A model generated the notes under the pieces. The model searched no databases. It was not told the DNA's origin and saw only the letters and a program-made list of their open reading frames with translations. From Christiangramia fulva (GTDB lineage: Bacteria; Bacteroidota; Bacteroidia; Flavobacteriales; Flavobacteriaceae): 64,000 nt of DNA. Within the stretch, counting starts at the first letter, position 1; each line of letters opens with the position of its first letter. Shown piece by piece: positions 61,868 through 64,000 of this stretch. Location of the stretch: assembly GCF_003024155.1 (NCBI RefSeq), contig NZ_CP028136.1, forward strand, positions 1,612,001 through 1,676,000, in the 5' to 3' direction. Both the position numbers and the translations under genes were made by a program.

Positions 61868-64000
61868 ATGAAAAATTACCTCCGCACCTTGTGCAGGCAT
61901 CTATTTGTGTGCTGTACTTTTTTTCTAATCTTTTTTCCCAAGGTTCTTATGGCCCAGCAGCAAGTTGGGCGGCCTGAGATCACCAATTACGATTACCAGG
62001 AGTATAATGGATCCCCCGCTAACTGGTGGGCAGTTGAAGGTGCCGGTGGGCTCATGTTTTTTGCAAATGAAAGAGATGTATTAGAATATGATGGAATTGA
62101 GTGGAAGCATATAAAAACAGGTAATGGATGTCGTAGCCTGGCGAAAGGTGATGATGGAATCATTTACGTAGGAGGTTTTGGAGGCTTTGGTTATTTGCAA
62201 GCAAATAAATACGGAGAATTGAAATATCAATCCCTGAAAGAAAAAATTCCCGAAGAGTATCGGGATTTTCAGGATGTGTGGATGATCGATAACTTTCAGG
62301 GTAAAATTTATTTTACTACCAGTAATTATATCTACGTCTGGGATGGAAAATCGATCCAGGTTTTGCAATCAGATAATATGTTTCATATTTCTGCAGTAGT
62401 AAATGGAAAATTTTATTGCCGTATCTGGAATAAAGGTTTATGTGTGTTAAAAGACGGCAAATTTGAACTGGTTCCCGGCGGCGAACAATTTGCAGAGGAG
62501 CGTATTTATGAAATGCTACCCTATGATGATCATAAGGTTTTATTAGGAACAAGGGATAAAGGTTTTTTTCTCTATGATGGTAAAACGATCAGGCCTTTTA
62601 AAACCGAGGTTGATAAATTTATTCAAGGAGTTATTTATTCCCCCGGAGTAGCACTTCAGAACGGCAACTTTATTATAAATACTTTCCAGGGTGCATATTT
62701 AATGGATCATAAGGGGCGCCTTCTTCAGGAATATACTAAAGCAACGGGTTTAAAAAACGAAGGTTTATATTTTGTATATGTAGACTCACGTAATATTTTA
62801 TGGTTGCTGAGTTATGGCGGGATTTCAATGTTAAATTTACAATCGCCATATACTTATCTTGGTTCTGAGAAGGGAATTCCTGCCGATGCTATTACTCAGG
62901 TTCAAAAAAAAGAGGATTTTCTTTATCTGGCAACTAACCAGAATGGAATATATTATCGAAAACAGGGGCAAGAAAAATTTAGCCATATTGTAGGTACGAC
63001 GGGACAAACTTTTACCATTAAAAAGGTGAAAGGTCGACTGTATGTTGCTTCTACAGAAGGTTTACTGGAAATTAAAGGGAATAGTTTCGAATATGTAAGA
63101 AAAAGTGAGAATTATGATTTTCGCGCAAATTTCATTTTACCTTCTGAAAAAAATCCCAATACTTTATTTGTAGGGGCGGAAGGCAAAATAGCTGCTTTTA
63201 ATTTTGATGAAAAAACCAGTCAGTTTAAAGAGGTTTCTTCTCTTGAAATAAGCTTTCTAAATATAATTAATGATAAGGATGATAATCTTTGGATTACAAA
63301 TAATGATAAAGGTAAACTGACGAAACTGATTCCTGAAATAAAAGATGGTAAGGTTGACCTTGAAGCCTCACAAATTATCACCTATGATACCGTTAATGGA
63401 TTGCCTGACAAGACTATTGATTTTTTCAAGCCATTTGATAAGGTGATTTTTGTTGATTCAGAAAATAAGACTTTCCGATTTGATCCCATGACAAATACTT
63501 TTAAAAAATATGATACCCCTATTAATAAATGGATGGATATAAACAAAGGGAATTTTGTAATTTCTAAAGATTCAACCAACAAGGTTTTCGCGTCCCTGGG
63601 TGAAGGTGTAATTGTAGCCGAACAAGAAGGAGATTCGGTCCAAATTAATGCCTCCACTTTTAAACAGCTTAAAAATGTAGCGATAAATGATATTTTTCCC
63701 GGTCCCGTTCAAGCCGATGGTACTCAAGAGGTATGGTTTGCAACGGCAGAAGGTCTTATTCGTTACGAAGGAAAGTTAGGTAATCCTCAAGTGCCCGATT
63801 TTGATCTTCAAATTAGAAATATAAATATTGCCGGGGATTCCCTGCTTTATGCCGGGGCGGGAAGCATGCCTGAAAAAATCCAGATGAATTATAAGAATAA
63901 TTCCATCAGCTTCAGTTATGCGGCTCCGGTATTTGAAGGCCAAAAATATGTGGAATACAGTACCTATCTGAAAGGTTTTGACTCCCGATGGAGTGATTAC
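61868..64000 (+). CDS. Two-component-type beta-propeller sensor, truncated by the window edge
   Basis: An open frame of 711 codons continues in frame past the window end. It begins with a signal peptide (hydrophobic about 11-28, MAQQ) and a long run of short beta-propeller repeats (ReG_prop-like, e.g. GIIYVGGFGGFGYL, DDNLWITNNDKG). A triple-tyrosine-like Y_Y_Y domain begins around residue 645 (FDLQIRNINIAGDSLLYAG, then ISFSYAAPVFEGQKYVEYSTYLKGFD). Such N-termini belong to periplasmic sensors of hybrid two-component systems, LuxR-type regulators or cyclases in Bacteroidota. The missing part, past 64000, holds the signalling output domain. Confidence 0.88.
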   Translation, partial: MKNYLRTLCRHLFVCCTFFLIFFPKVLMAQQQVGRPEITNYDYQEYNGSPANWWAVEGAGGLMFFANERDVLEYDGIEWKHIKTGNGCRSLAKGDDGIIYVGGFGGFGYLQANKYGELKYQSLKEKIPEEYRDFQDVWMIDNFQGKIYFTTSNYIYVWDGKSIQVLQSDNMFHISAVVNGKFYCRIWNKGLCVLKDGKFELVPGGEQFAEERIYEMLPYDDHKVLLGTRDKGFFLYDGKTIRPFKTEVDKFIQGVIYSPGVALQNGNFIINTFQGAYLMDHKGRLLQEYTKATGLKNEGLYFVYVDSRNILWLLSYGGISMLNLQSPYTYLGSEKGIPADAITQVQKKEDFLYLATNQNGIYYRKQGQEKFSHIVGTTGQTFTIKKVKGRLYVASTEGLLEIKGNSFEYVRKSENYDFRANFILPSEKNPNTLFVGAEGKIAAFNFDEKTSQFKEVSSLEISFLNIINDKDDNLWITNNDKGKLTKLIPEIKDGKVDLEASQIITYDTVNGLPDKTIDFFKPFDKVIFVDSENKTFRFDPMTNTFKKYDTPINKWMDINKGNFVISKDSTNKVFASLGEGVIVAEQEGDSVQINASTFKQLKNVAINDIFPGPVQADGTQEVWFATAEGLIRYEGKLGNPQVPDFDLQIRNINIAGDSLLYAGAGSMPEKIQMNYKNNSISFSYAAPVFEGQKYVEYSTYLKGFDSRWSDY

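Noticed and set aside
1..64000. tRNA, rRNA, CRISPR, prophage or insertion sequence
   Set aside because: I found no cloverleaf-like sequences, tandem spaced repeats, integrases, transposases or terminal inverted repeats by reading; a dedicated search could still find a tRNA.

Overview
The window looks like chromosomal DNA of a Bacteroidota bacterium, most likely a free-living or marine Flavobacteriaceae member of the Gramella/Zunongwangia/Salegentibacter kind. The genus is an inference from overall gene style. The support is an AT-rich sequence, a SusC/SusD pair, many short Bacteroidota-type lipoprotein signals, poor Shine-Dalgarno sites, and several TAnnTTTG -7 boxes upstream of genes. I see no phage, insertion sequence, CRISPR array, rRNA or tRNA.

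Layout. (1) 50-4345, minus strand: a carbohydrate cluster (six-hairpin glycosidase-like protein, GT4 glycosyltransferase, PIG-L deacetylase, cupin), then an AraC-type regulator. (2) 4634-8058, minus: a two-gene lipid module, a VirJ/AcvB-like hydrolase followed by MprF. (3) 8191-13670: a divergent LysR regulator and a dab inorganic-carbon uptake operon (unknown 102-aa protein, DabB, DabA with its zinc/carbonic-anhydrase-like residues). (4) 13769-15925: a DUF255/YyaL protein.

(5) 16132-43759: the core of the window, a large amino-sugar/glycan utilisation region. A plus-strand operon carries a Tat-type Gfo/Idh/MocA oxidoreductase, two DUF1080 (3-keto-glycoside hydrolase-type) lipoproteins, a ROK kinase, a sugar MFS permease, a creatininase-family protein and a GH20 hexosaminidase. 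It converges on a minus-strand pair (NagC-like ROK regulator and a NagB fused to a PIG-L deacetylase). A NagX-like membrane acyltransferase, SusC, SusD, a giant FG-GAP/UnbV lipoprotein, a sugar isomerase/epimerase, a TolB-like protein, a Dabb protein, a ChbG/YdjC deacetylase and a secreted NagZ-like GH3 fused to a serine beta-lactamase-like domain follow. No chitinase and no separate NagA are visible. I read the region as uptake and breakdown of short N-acetylhexosamine-containing glycans or muropeptide-like material, perhaps combining hydrolytic and 3-keto (oxidative) cleavage.

(6) 43859-54266: mostly housekeeping and small metabolic genes (ArsI-like VOC protein, GNAT, M20 peptidase, Fpg/Nei glycosylase, DUF72, DUF1697, beta-carbonic anhydrase, PfkB kinase, DUF1003), with a gene-poor stretch at 44336-45126 that holds three consecutive hairpins. 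(7) 54405-58593: a DUF4242/degenerate-cyclase/AraC regulator, truncated haemoglobin, a medium-chain reductase, a D-2-hydroxyacid dehydrogenase and a small membrane protein. (8) 58706-64000: a TPR-adenylate cyclase, a small exported protein, a small membrane protein, and the 5' part of a beta-propeller sensor that runs off the window end.
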